Source of the DNA: Archivesica marissinica
Lineage: Eukaryota > Mollusca > Bivalvia > Venerida > Vesicomyidae
Direction of reading: 5' to 3'
Assembly: GCA_014843695.1 (NCBI GenBank)
Contig: CM026400.1
Span: 46,874,221-46,938,220 of the forward strand
DNA length: 64,000 nt
The notes under the pieces are model-generated. The model did no database searches. It was not told where the DNA came from and was given only the letters and a program-made list of their open reading frames with translations. This document shows positions 1-8,359 of this stretch, one piece after another. The translations under genes were made by a program, and so were the position numbers. Numbering within the stretch: the stretch's first letter is position 1; the number at the start of each line of letters is the position of its first letter.

Positions 1-14
1 CTCTTTATTTTAGG

Positions 15-905
15 CTACTCCCATGTAACCATTTTGGATTTGTCGACCAAAGTCTTTGAACGTTCATACTTATGAGATGGTTCTTTGTTGTTTAGCTTTA
101 CTTTCATGATTGATGACAGTGAACCATCTGTGCTCAAGGAAGCTCTAAAATCAGTCTTGTTTTTCCGCACCATGCTAAAACACGTTCCTCTTCAACATTG
201 CTGTGCGGAATGATAAATAGAACCTGCGCAACTTTGAATAGTAACGGTAATTTGTCCTTAATGTACATAGACCACACAACATCCATTCGAAGGAACCGTT
301 GCTGTGTTCCATCGGCCATCTGATCACATACATATGCTTCTTTCTCAACATAATCAGGGAGATCAGGAAGTAGCTGATACTCCTTGAATTGCTCAGTAAG
401 TATATCCATCTTACGATCTGAACAATGTAGTAGTCGGGGAAACCTCTCTACAAAGTACAGTACGTTCGCAAACGAGACGTCCAGTCGCTGCTCAAAGTCA
501 ACACATTTAGCATGCCCGAGCAACATATCATTGTATGGAAATGTTTTGACAACATATGTGGCAGTCTCGGTGCTGCTTGAAGCCTTCTAGAAATTTCGAT
601 TTCTGAGCTGGTGCAATATCACCTTCATTTTCAAGTTTATTCAATGTTTGCCTTGTTGTGAAACCAATTTGTATGTCATCAAGACTAATGTCAACTTCAA
701 GAGGAGACACTGCCTCCTTCAATGGCCAAACGTTGACAAACTTGATCAATAGTTTACGCAGGAAAGACTGCATTTCCGCGTCAAGCAGGTGTGTTCTAGG
801 CTCTTCCTTCTGCAAAAAGAGGCTAAATGCCACAAACTGTTGCAAAACAAACTGGTAAAAGAGCAGATTTATTTCAGTCATATGGTCCTGAAAAGAACTA
901 GCCAT
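15..905 (-). pseudogene. hAT-family transposase C-terminal remnant
   Basis: Read on the minus strand, 905-528 encodes a helical segment typical of the C-terminal half of hAT-like proteins. The reading then shifts frame near 590 and continues through 526-134. That part contains the motif IPHSNVEEERVLAWCGKTR, which matches the hAT dimerisation signature (normally xPxSNAxxERxFS). A second frameshift near 135 restores a typical tail (GSLSSIMKVKLNN) that runs to a TAG at 17-15, directly followed by AATAAA at 9-4. At least two frameshifts make it inactive. The N-terminal DDE region is not visible. It could be a decayed domesticated ZMYM/KRAB-hAT-like host gene rather than a transposon copy. Confidence 0.7.
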
Positions 906-1959
906 GCGCTTAAATCTAGGTTGTTTGTCCTAACCCGACACTACATAGCTTTTTAAGGGCTAGTACATTTCCAGTGTACGGGTTACAGCGCTTTCTAAAC
1001 TCAGTCGGCGGGTGCTGGACTCAGCAGTTTTCGGGAGCCAATCATAAGTGATTATTAATGCACGGAGAGATCCGACATCGGTTCCGAGTAGTTACGAGTG
1101 TTCAGCACGACAATCAGTTTCAAATATAGCCTTGAGACATTCTAAAAATAGCAATTTGGGAAACCTAATGTGTTGCGATTTTAAAATAGCGCGGCTATTA
1201 GTGTAGGTAAATCGTTTTTTAGAAAAAGCGTGACAATATTAAAGATACGCGTGAGCGTGATTTGAGATCTAAAAGCGTGAGTCTCACGCCGAAAGCGTGA
1301 GACTTGACAGGTATGCATGATCACTCTGGGGGGGGGGGGCATTGGACCATGACGATTTCTACGAAAGTCTAGCATAGAGTGGTCAATATACCAGTTTGAC
1401 AGGGACGACTTCACTCGTAGCTGGCATATCCTTTCTTCGATGGAGTACGGCCATTAGAGGGGGGGGGGGGGTGCTAAAGGGACTGTTTTCGAAATAAGTT
1501 ACCATCAAGACTTGTCACCAATGCAAAGGAATAAAATGCGTCCGCCAGTTGTCAACTTAGTTTAAACTTTATTTATTGTTCTTCTTTTGTACAAAGGGCA
1601 TATCATATGTGCATCGAAATTATATAAACACACAGGTTGCAGGAAGATAACAAAGGATTGGAAAACAAGATAAATACAATCTTATATAAATTTCTCTCCT
1701 ATTGTTGTCAACTTGAATTGCCAAATCGCCAGCTACTACAGGAACACCATTCTACGAGTCAAACACGAACGTAATCAATCCACTTACTCCGAGTGCGCCC
1801 ACATGGGTGTGGAATTATTTCAAGCGAGGAAGCTAATCAGCTGAATTGATGTAGGTCGGTGGTTCTACCCGGCTGTCTTGTCCGTTCCTGAAATACGTCT
1901 CGGGGGGGGGGGCATCGTCACCTTCCTCCACCAATAATAGCTATCCATGGGACAGCTGG
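906..1959. other. Non-coding stretch with poly-G runs
   Basis: No gene is recognisable here. Uninterrupted G runs of 12, 13 and 11 bases lie at 1328-1339, 1459-1471 and 1902-1912. Around 1240-1310 the phrase 'gcgtgag' recurs several times. AT-rich sequence with TATATAAA-like words lies near 1620 and 1685. The short minus-strand ORF across 1181-1414 has no recognisable domain and is not called. Confidence 0.5.
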
Positions 1960-2610
1960 AAATGTTCTTTCGGAGGAAGCTGAGAGCGTTATTGGCCTTA
2001 TTGGCATTATCATCCACATTGGAATTCCATGTCAAGTTGTCCGATATGGTAACGCCAAGGTACTTGCCTGATCTGGCTATGTATAGGTCATGGTTAATGA
2101 TTGTGTAGGTAGCCGAAATCGGGTTGCGCTTCCGTGTGACTCTTATGAACTCACACTTTATTTAAAGTGTTGAAAAGCATCTGCCAGTCTTTCGCTCACT
2201 TCTGTAGCCGGTCCAGATCCTCCTGGAGGGTAAGGACACACAATATACTGAGTTTCTTTCATCGTCGGCGAGCAATCAGGGTGTGGACGGCACTTTCTCG
2301 GGCAATGCGTTGATGTAACGAATAAATAGCATAGTGTCGATGACAGTGCCTTGTGTGATTCCGGAAAAGATGTTGCAGGGGAAGAAGAATGACATTCAAC
2401 AAGGACCTGCTGACTTTGTCGAAGGCCTTACTGATGTCTATGAGAACAGCATCGATTTGTACTCTACAATAGAGCCTAACGGGTAGGTCCTGTAAGCTTA
2501 GGATGTTTTGTCACGAAACCGCTTCTTCGTGAATCCGAGTTGTTTATCAATACCGTTTTACGTATGTTGTGGTCCTCAATATATTGCATTATATTGCTGC
2601 AGACAGAGGT
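1960..2610 (-). pseudogene. Decayed non-LTR retrotransposon reverse transcriptase
   Basis: Reverse-complement reading gives several RT landmarks in order, in different frames. DKQLGFTKKRFRDKT lies at about 2550-2510 (the QxGFxxxxS region). DAVLIDISKAFDKVS lies at about 2460-2400 (RT motif A). IFSGITQGTVIDT follows near 2360, at the place of the GVPQGS motif. Further fragments resemble the YLGV(T/D)I-type region near 2080-2030. Frame changes and stops break it throughout. The motif order is that of Jockey/CR1-type LINEs and resembles the better preserved minus-strand copy at 34-37 kb. Confidence 0.65.
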
Positions 2611-2909
2611 GTGTGTGTTTTACATTTTTATTTATCGTCGCTACCGGTTGCCCATATGAGCGACGCCTCCTGAAGAGATTAGTCATTTTAGATTTTTGGA
2701 GGATAGTGCAATGATACAGACAGAGACCCATTCCAAAGTCTCCCCTGGTTCTTTTACGTTCACGGTGTAAAGCACTGACACAAGACCTCGGTTTAACGTC
2801 ACATCTGAAAGACTGTTAATTTTATTAGGGTCAGACGGGGAATCAAACCTGCGATCCCTGGATTATCAGTCCAGCGTGTTACCACTGGACTACAGATCCG
2901 TCTGTAACA
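2611..2909 (-). mobile_element. tRNA-derived SINE, family A, with target-site duplication
   Basis: On the minus strand a tRNA-like head at 2901-2825 contains A-box-like and B-box-like sequence around the words AGTCCAGTGGTAACACGCTGG and GGTTTGATTCC. A body and a 3' tail follow, the tail containing GGCGTCGCTCATATGGGCAA and CGGTAGCGACGATAAATA. The 12-bp direct repeat gcagacagaggt occurs at 2599-2610 and 2910-2921 and fits a target-site duplication. The element lies beside the decayed RT. Related copies are at 13321-13589 (minus) and 30598-30868 (plus). Confidence 0.8.
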
Positions 2910-3003
2910 GCAGACAGAGGTTGGGGGAGATATGCCTATACATATATATTGTTGACAGGCCAGTTTTTGTCGCCATTTTTGAATATCCAGTCGCCTGGAC
3001 ATT

Positions 3004-3165
3004 TTATACAAAGCTATTTTAGCACGATTGCGAAACAAGTTCTTACAATTTATATTAATCACTCTCGATACCTCATTCCTGATGGAATCTATCACGAAGA
3101 GGGAGAGAAAAGAGGCATGCGGAATTTAAATGCCTTGCTTAAGGGCACAATCGTAACGGCTCCAA
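3004..3165 (-). mobile_element. SINE family D, 3' part
   Basis: This matches the repeat whose full plus-orientation copy is at 32343-32532. Shared words are TTATACAAA, CGATTGCGAAACAAGTTC, a degenerate form of ATTCCTGATGGAATCCATCGCC, and GCCTTGC-TAAGGGCACAATCGTAACGGCTCC. The tRNA-like head is missing, so the copy is truncated. Confidence 0.75.
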
Positions 3166-3554
3166 CACCCAGTATTCTTCCCGAATAATACGCCATTTGC
3201 CTCCCCCTACCACAGTCCAACCCAGCGTAACCATTTTGCTGTGCTGTTGGTCACCGTACCGCCAATGCCCTAATGTCTGTTTTTATCCGTAGTATGTAGT
3301 TCTTTTAGCACTCTCTGTCTCATTTAATGAGATGTTTAACTGCTGTTCCTGACAAACGCCATTGAATGCTGGTAGTAACACGCAGGACGTAGACGATTTT
3401 CCAATCGCGCAAGCACATTTACAAATACACCAACTTTGTTATCGGAGCAGAACAACGTCATTTGTAATTGGCGGAGTTGTTACAAGGAATATTCATGCAC
3501 AGGCGTAATTGCAAAGAAGGTGTGCTCACATAAACTATTCAGACAGCGATAAAA
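3166..3554. other. Intergenic, upstream of peroxiredoxin exon
   Basis: No ORF or repeat is recognised. The stretch immediately precedes the peroxiredoxin start codon and would hold its promoter and 5' UTR if that exon is live. No convincing TATA box is seen close to the start. Confidence 0.35.
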
Positions 3555-3646
3555 ATGGGTATCAATTTGGGTGAAGTTTTTCCTGATTTTAAGGCGGAAA
3601 CTACAGAAGGACCAATTGAATTCCACAAATGGGTTGGCGATAAAGG
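3555..3646 (+). CDS. PRDX6: Peroxiredoxin-6-like exon 1 (partial gene)
   Basis: An ATG at 3555 opens 30 codons beginning MGINLGEVFPDFKAETTEG and ending FHKWVGDKG. This is the characteristic N-terminus of 1-Cys peroxiredoxins (Prdx6), which reduce hydroperoxides, including phospholipid hydroperoxides. The exon ends with a donor, AAAGG|GTATGT, in phase 2, where family members continue with a Trp-containing strand leading to the PxxxTPVCTTE active-site motif. That second exon, with the peroxidatic cysteine, was not found in the window. Either the intron runs into the gap or the order is misassembled, or this is an orphan exon from a partial duplication. Family identity is confident; functionality is unknown. 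Confidence 0.8.
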
Positions 3647-4205
3647 GTATGTTGTTATACTAGCGTTTATTTAATTAGATGTCATAGAAGTAATTAGACG
3701 CAATGTGCTGATGACTTTAGTTCGGGTTTTGGCGCGGCAGTGTGGAGTAGGCCTACTTGGTGGAACATTATGTCACATTCTCCCCTTCTCATTTAATGTT
3801 GTTTTTCTTTTAAAATATTATTCAAAGAAAATCAGTTTCCCCATTTTTCATTAGTTATTTGTTCGTTTTACTAACCAAACATCTGTCATTTAGTTTAATT
3901 AAACGGTTGTGTGACATTCTGGTGCGGGCCGATTACTAATGTTGGCAAAACTTGTGGCCCAAACCATTTGTTTTATCAATTTACATGTATCACCATTTAT
4001 GTATTGTACCTTGTATCTCTTACTGTTGTATTACACATGTAATTGATAAAAGCAATGAAATACGATTAAACTAAACTAGATGTCATTGTTAGGTAAACAA
4101 AGAATTAAGCGTTATGCCTATCAATATCTGTGTAAAACTGTAAAACGGGTGGGCCGGTATCCAAATACTAGACTCTCTAGTCTGTGCTGTCTGGTGAATG
4201 AATAA
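3647..4205. other. Intron or intergenic, possible LINE 3' tail
   Basis: There is no coding signal. The section about 3900-4075 (GTGTGACATTCTGG..., then runs such as TTACATGTATCACC, ending in repeated AT-rich words) resembles the 3' UTR of a LINE but contains no RT reading frame. Confidence 0.3.
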
Positions 4206-4212
4206 TGGTAAC

Positions 4213-4479
4213 TACGAGGCTCTTTGTATGTTGTGTATACGTCATCACTTGTTGCTTATACGTCACCACCACCACTACAGAGCTCTTTGTATGTTGTGTA
4301 TACGTCATCACTTGTTGCTTATACGTCACCACCACCACTACAGAGCTCTTTGTATGTTGTGTATACGTCATCACTTGTTGCTTATACGTCACCACCACCA
4401 CTACAGAGCTCTTTGTATGTTGTGTATACGTCATCACTTGTTGCTTATACGTCACCACCACCACTACAGAGCTCTTTGA
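4213..4479. repeat. 63-bp tandem repeat, about 4 copies
   Basis: Four nearly identical 63-bp units each contain TGTGTATACGTCATCACTTG and TATACGTCACCACC. Because 63 is a multiple of three, several frames stay open on both strands, so the repeated ORFs here are by-products. Each unit holds two TGACGTA-type motifs on the minus strand. The same motif lies upstream of the virus-like genes (4588-4625) and in the 8.8-kb repeats, so the array may belong to that island. Confidence 0.85.
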
Positions 4480-4689
4480 ATGGTAAACAAACGGGCGCCA
4501 TTTTGAATACGCTTTATAGTAACTCATTTGCATATACGGTAATATAAAGTAGGTCAAGCGCATGCGCGTTTATTTTTAGTCACCTGATGACGTATCGCCC
4601 TTATATTGTTAGCCACCATGACGTAAAATAATCGAGTACAAATACGTTCGTTCCGTCTCGAGACGAACCATTTTACCATAGGCGTGAAG
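4480..4689 (+). promoter_or_regulatory. Upstream region of first island gene
   Basis: Contains TGATGACGTATCGC at about 4585-4600 and ATGACGTAAAATAA at about 4618, both CRE-like, followed by an AT-rich TATA-like word about 65 nt before the ATG at 4690. TGATGACGTATCGC also occurs (on the minus strand) twice in the repeats at 8.8-8.97 kb, inverted relative to this copy. Promoter function is inferred from position and motif sharing. Confidence 0.4.
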
Positions 4690-5001
4690 ATGAAAACACC
4701 GTTTATACTTTCGACCCACGCGGTCGAAAAACACTTGAATGTGTACGATTTCGACACCTCCGCGTTTCTTAACGGGCGACTCATGTACGATTGCGTACAA
4801 AAATGCCTGGATAAGCCGGATGAAGTTAAGCAAAACGGGAAACGAACTGAACTGACAAAAACGTTCTTTTACGACATCGGTATACTGGGATATACCGATC
4901 GGTACAGTAACAGAGTGAAAGTGGTGTATAAGAAAACGAAGCGACTACACTACGTTATTACTACATACCCGATTGCACCGACCAATGAGAGCTATGAATA
5001 G
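4690..5001 (+). CDS. 103-aa island protein, possible small nuclease-fold domain
   Basis: ATG at 4690 gives 103 residues starting MKTPFILSTHAVEKHLN. The frame is open further upstream to a GTG at 4684, but the ATG is the plausible start. The arrangement of an early STHAVEKH, a central CLDKPDEV, then KVVYKKTKRLHYVITTYPI resembles the general pattern of DUF4258/BrnT/RelE-type small nucleases. In those, an early histidine-containing helix is followed by 'nPdev' and a final strand ending in 'vTaYp'. This is pattern recognition only and may be coincidental. There is no signal peptide and no membrane segment. It is intronless and the first of a co-oriented cluster. Identity unknown. Confidence 0.6.
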   Translation: MKTPFILSTHAVEKHLNVYDFDTSAFLNGRLMYDCVQKCLDKPDEVKQNGKRTELTKTFFYDIGILGYTDRYSNRVKVVYKKTKRLHYVITTYPIAPTNESYE

Positions 5002-5017
5002 ACACCAATGGGAACGA

Positions 5018-5142
5018 ACCGCTCTATAAATAGCGAGAGCGTACGTTTCTATAAATATCGACTACGAATCGATCTATAAATAGCGATTACGTACGTTTCT
5101 ATAAATATCGACCAATTAGAAGGGACTTAAATCTATAAAAGA
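5018..5142 (+). promoter_or_regulatory. TATA-box cluster upstream of PC4-like gene
   Basis: TATAAATA occurs at 5025, 5050, 5075 and 5100 with a regular spacing of 25 bp. TATAAAA lies at 5134, 60 bases before the ATG at 5194. Between them alternate words like GCGA..CGTACG and CGACTACGAATCGA. The block is repeated in inverted orientation at about 8690-8796, sharing CTATAAATAT.GAC, ACTACGAA.CGAT and CAATTAGAA.GGACTTA. This looks like a real promoter module rather than random AT-rich DNA. Confidence 0.65.
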
Positions 5143-5193
5143 CGTCGTAACTTTAGTTAGCGTCATTAGAGTTTCTACGCTAGAACAAACAAC

Positions 5194-5412
5194 ATGATTA
5201 GATGCGAACTAAGTCTTGGCAACGGTCGTTACGTACGGGTGAACGAATGGAAAGGGGAGCTTAGAGTCGACTTACGAGAATGGCGAGACGACAAACCGAC
5301 GAAAAAAGGCATTAGTTTAACCTTGATGCGATGGAAGAACTTGGTTGATCAGATAGAGTTTGTGGACAAGGCCTTAGAGAACAGAGAAACGTTTGAAACG
5401 CATTTGGGCTGA
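5194..5412 (+). CDS. PC4/Sub1-like ssDNA-binding domain protein
   Basis: A 72-residue ORF consists almost entirely of a PC4 (transcriptional coactivator p15) fold. ELSLGNGRYVRVNEWKGELR is the first pair of strands, VDLREW follows, then PTKKGISLTLMRWKNL. This matches the family pattern of a basic beta-sheet, an R-E/W turn, 'kKGIsL' and a C-terminal dimerisation helix. PC4 proteins bind single-stranded DNA and act in transcription and replication; viruses and phages also carry them. A host PC4 would have an N-terminal Ser-rich region and introns, neither of which is seen. The TGA at 5410 is in frame with a second PC4-like domain. Confidence 0.75.
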   Translation: MIRCELSLGNGRYVRVNEWKGELRVDLREWRDDKPTKKGISLTLMRWKNLVDQIEFVDKALENRETFETHLG

Positions 5413-5679
5413 AACGTAAACCTTACCGCGAAGGAGGGGAACGTGTGCGTGGATATCAGGCAGTACTGGAAGCCCGAGACGGAGGTGGTGCCTACAAAAA
5501 AGGGGCTATGTTTAAGGCCCTTTGAATATAAACGATTGAAGGAACTGATACCCGAGATTGGAAAGGCGTTACCCGAATTGGACGCTGTGGTACCGTGCGC
5601 TCTAAGCAGCGATCACATGAACCAATTAGGAGCGGCGCAGTGTCCGGAATGTAACCCGAATGACTTTGTAAACTGGTAA
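5413..5679 (+). CDS. Second PC4-like domain, in frame after TGA
   Basis: Directly downstream of the TGA at 5410-5412, in the same frame, the sequence reads NVNLTAKEGNVCVDIRQYW. It continues with PTKKGLCLRPFEYKRLKEL and a helix, again the PC4 pattern. A tail follows with CALSSDHMNQ and QCPECNPNDFVNW (one CxxC). No in-frame ATG precedes the domain: the first candidates are a GTG at 5443 and an ATG far inside the tail. The domain would therefore be made only by stop readthrough or non-AUG initiation, or else the TGA is a mutation splitting an original tandem-PC4 protein. The stop context is GGC TGA AAC. Confidence 0.6.
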   Translation, partial: NVNLTAKEGNVCVDIRQYWKPETEVVPTKKGLCLRPFEYKRLKELIPEIGKALPELDAVVPCALSSDHMNQLGAAQCPECNPNDFVNW

Positions 5680-5763
5680 ATAACGCCGGTATGAACTCGT
5701 AAAAATAGCAACCAATGGGCTACAAGTTCTAAAAATAACCACCAATCGCAAACGTTGAAGTTG

Positions 5764-5770
5764 TATATAA
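5764..5770 (+). promoter_or_regulatory. TATA box of BIR gene
   Basis: TATATAA starts 61 bases before the ATG at 5825. The spacing is nearly the same as that of the PC4-like gene's TATAAAA (60 bases), supporting a common promoter layout in the island. Confidence 0.55.
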
Positions 5771-5824
5771 TTGGGCCATTTTTCGATAACACCGCACTTC
5801 CGAAGTCAGTGGCTAACCATCAAC

Positions 5825-6316
5825 ATGAACATTATCGATCAGAGCGATTCAAGCAAAGTGTCTCAGTTTTCCGTGTCTGAGATGATGTTGTACGAAGATC
5901 GACTACAGAGTTTTGAACACTGGTCGAAACAGATCCAACCGAATAAAATGTCTTTGGCTAAAGCAGGCTTCTATTATACCGGAAGCGCGGATAAAGTTAC
6001 CTGTTTCTCTTGCGGCGTGAAGGTGATGTCGTGGGAACCCTCGGATCAGCCTTGGGAAGAACACGAAAAATGGTCTCCGGCGTGTATATACTTGAAAATG
6101 ACTGGCTACAAAAATGGAGATACCGGCTCGTTCGCTCCCGGATTTATCCCGGCCAGTAAGAAAGCGTCAGTTACATTTGGACACAATACTGGATTTGGTA
6201 CACAGGCTCCCTCACGAGGCCACGGAGCGTTTGCGTTAGATGGACAGCAAACTAACAAAACTTCATCATTCGGACCAAACAGCGTTACTGGAGCTAATTT
6301 GTTTGTTAGACGTTAG
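5825..6316 (+). CDS. Single-BIR inhibitor-of-apoptosis-like protein
   Basis: The ATG at 5825 gives 163 residues. The frame is open 54 bases further upstream but only from a TTG. Residues about 22-100 form a BIR domain: RLQSFEHW opens it, LAKAGFYYTGSADKVTCFSC follows, and the zinc ligands fit C-x2-C-x16-H-x6-C exactly (ending WSPAC). BIR proteins bind caspases or adaptor proteins, or act in cell division. Single-BIR, RING-less forms occur in several DNA viruses of invertebrates and as host copies. The C-terminal 60 residues are Gly/Ser/Thr-rich low complexity without a RING finger. It is intronless, unlike most host IAP genes, and lies just after the PC4-like genes. Origin from a DNA virus or virus-like element is inferred. 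Confidence 0.85.
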   Translation: MNIIDQSDSSKVSQFSVSEMMLYEDRLQSFEHWSKQIQPNKMSLAKAGFYYTGSADKVTCFSCGVKVMSWEPSDQPWEEHEKWSPACIYLKMTGYKNGDTGSFAPGFIPASKKASVTFGHNTGFGTQAPSRGHGAFALDGQQTNKTSSFGPNSVTGANLFVRR

Positions 6317-6318
6317 CC

Positions 6319-6474
6319 ATGTTTGGACTCGTGTGCGTGACAATGTCTTTAATTAATGACTTGGAATGGTGGTTTAGATATAGACAGTTGAGGAGAGAAG
6401 CCGCGGAGGGCGCGGATAGACTTATCGAAATATTAGAAATATATGTACAACCGTTGTATGCAACTACGTTATAA
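6319..6474 (+). CDS. Small 51-aa ORF downstream of BIR gene
   Basis: Starts three bases after the BIR stop codon (TAG CC ATG) and runs 51 codons, MFGLVCVTMSLINDLEWWFR to ...YATTL. It has a hydrophobic start and an amphipathic helix rich in Arg/Glu/Ile. Codon composition matches the neighbours. An AATAAA-type signal follows at about 6485. No family was recognised. The tight spacing suggests it belongs to the same transcription unit, but translation of a second cistron in a eukaryotic host would need reinitiation. It could also be 3' UTR. Confidence 0.4.
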   Translation: MFGLVCVTMSLINDLEWWFRYRQLRREAAEGADRLIEILEIYVQPLYATTL

Positions 6475-6482
6475 AATAATGT

Positions 6483-6500
6483 ACGTATAATAAAAATGTA
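6483..6500 (+). terminator. Polyadenylation signal of island genes
   Basis: GTATAATAAAAATGTAAA follows the 51-aa ORF and includes AATAAA. It is a plausible shared 3' end for the co-oriented cluster. Confidence 0.4.
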
Positions 6501-6634
6501 AATTTACGCGCGCCTTTGTTGTATTTGTAGGAATATTATATATATATATATTGTATACAAATTATAGATTGTGGACGTCCAAATTATACCCAGATTCTGA
6601 TTACTTTAGAAGCTAACGTTCCCTTCTTAGGTCG

Positions 6635-7634
6635 NNNNNNNNNNNNNNNNNNNNNNNNNNNNNNNNNNNNNNNNNNNNNNNNNNNNNNNNNNNNNNNNNN
6701 NNNNNNNNNNNNNNNNNNNNNNNNNNNNNNNNNNNNNNNNNNNNNNNNNNNNNNNNNNNNNNNNNNNNNNNNNNNNNNNNNNNNNNNNNNNNNNNNNNNN
6801 NNNNNNNNNNNNNNNNNNNNNNNNNNNNNNNNNNNNNNNNNNNNNNNNNNNNNNNNNNNNNNNNNNNNNNNNNNNNNNNNNNNNNNNNNNNNNNNNNNNN
6901 NNNNNNNNNNNNNNNNNNNNNNNNNNNNNNNNNNNNNNNNNNNNNNNNNNNNNNNNNNNNNNNNNNNNNNNNNNNNNNNNNNNNNNNNNNNNNNNNNNNN
7001 NNNNNNNNNNNNNNNNNNNNNNNNNNNNNNNNNNNNNNNNNNNNNNNNNNNNNNNNNNNNNNNNNNNNNNNNNNNNNNNNNNNNNNNNNNNNNNNNNNNN
7101 NNNNNNNNNNNNNNNNNNNNNNNNNNNNNNNNNNNNNNNNNNNNNNNNNNNNNNNNNNNNNNNNNNNNNNNNNNNNNNNNNNNNNNNNNNNNNNNNNNNN
7201 NNNNNNNNNNNNNNNNNNNNNNNNNNNNNNNNNNNNNNNNNNNNNNNNNNNNNNNNNNNNNNNNNNNNNNNNNNNNNNNNNNNNNNNNNNNNNNNNNNNN
7301 NNNNNNNNNNNNNNNNNNNNNNNNNNNNNNNNNNNNNNNNNNNNNNNNNNNNNNNNNNNNNNNNNNNNNNNNNNNNNNNNNNNNNNNNNNNNNNNNNNNN
7401 NNNNNNNNNNNNNNNNNNNNNNNNNNNNNNNNNNNNNNNNNNNNNNNNNNNNNNNNNNNNNNNNNNNNNNNNNNNNNNNNNNNNNNNNNNNNNNNNNNNN
7501 NNNNNNNNNNNNNNNNNNNNNNNNNNNNNNNNNNNNNNNNNNNNNNNNNNNNNNNNNNNNNNNNNNNNNNNNNNNNNNNNNNNNNNNNNNNNNNNNNNNN
7601 NNNNNNNNNNNNNNNNNNNNNNNNNNNNNNNNNN
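6635..7634. other. Assembly gap (1,000 N)
   Basis: Exactly 1,000 unspecified bases, so the true length is unknown. The left edge ends GGTCG and the right edge starts (GACC)n, its reverse complement. The missing DNA may therefore contain a tetranucleotide tract or an inverted structure. Confidence 0.99.
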
Positions 7635-7731
7635 GACCGACCGACCGACCGACCGACCGACCGACCGACCGACCGACCGACCGACCGACCGACCGACCGA
7701 CCGACCGACCGGCAGGCAGACAGGCTGACAG
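7635..7731. repeat. (GACC)n microsatellite at gap edge
   Basis: About 19 copies of GACC, grading into GGCAGGCAGACAGGCTGACAG. The tract borders the gap and probably caused it. The long ORF seen across the gap is an artefact of the N bases and this tract. Confidence 0.9.
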
Positions 7732-8353
7732 CGGATCTGTTACCTCAATCAAGAACTTAATATTTTATGAACGCGTGGATTATTTTATTGAACCGGGGCT
7801 GTAATTACAAATTTATGTTAGCTCGATAGCGAAACGGGTGTTTGACATTTAACAATTGGGATATCTCCGCATCAATTAGGACCAATTAGCTGCGGACAAC
7901 CTCCTGATTAAGTTATGTGCGCACTCTGTGCTTATCAGTTAATCCTCTCTGTTGCAGTTTAGAGAAATGTTATTGGTCTTACCTTTAGCTTTTAAAGGCT
8001 GGCATTGACAAACTCGGTATGTAAACGTATTAATTACTTTAGAATCATGAAACAATTTGCCATGCGATATTTATAATTACCTGTATGAATGTGTCAGTGT
8101 TTGGTTCCATGCTGTTTTCTCGATGCTTAAGTATTTCTATGGAATTCCATGACACTAATGACGGATTTTGTAGTAAATACTGTTGCAAACGGCTTTCGCC
8201 TTCATTTTCTGTACTGATGGTGTTGGGTGAGGTGCCTAAACTGAGATGTATCGTGCGGTTGTAGCTGTGCTCCGTGTTTTGAAGACGGGCATGGAACACC
8301 GTGTATTAGACATTTATATTAATCGTTCCATCCCGCGTCTCATATTGGATGGA
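7732..8353. other. Right flank of gap, no clear gene
   Basis: No recognised protein. A minus-strand open segment about 8299-8078 (FHARLQNTEHSYNRTIHLS...) ends at CATACAG|GTAATT, a good splice donor, so it could be an exon. No matching acceptor or domain is visible. Confidence 0.3.
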
Positions 8354-8359
8354 TAATAT

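Noticed and set aside
4177..4563. ORFs on both strands through the 63-bp repeat
   Set aside because: A repeat unit divisible by three keeps frames open; no protein signature.
6613..7752. 379-codon minus-strand ORF across the gap
   Set aside because: It consists of unknown bases and the GACC tract; no real coding evidence.
8045..8299. 84-codon minus-strand ORF right of the gap
   Set aside because: It has a good donor-like end but no acceptor, domain or partner exon; noted only as a possible exon.
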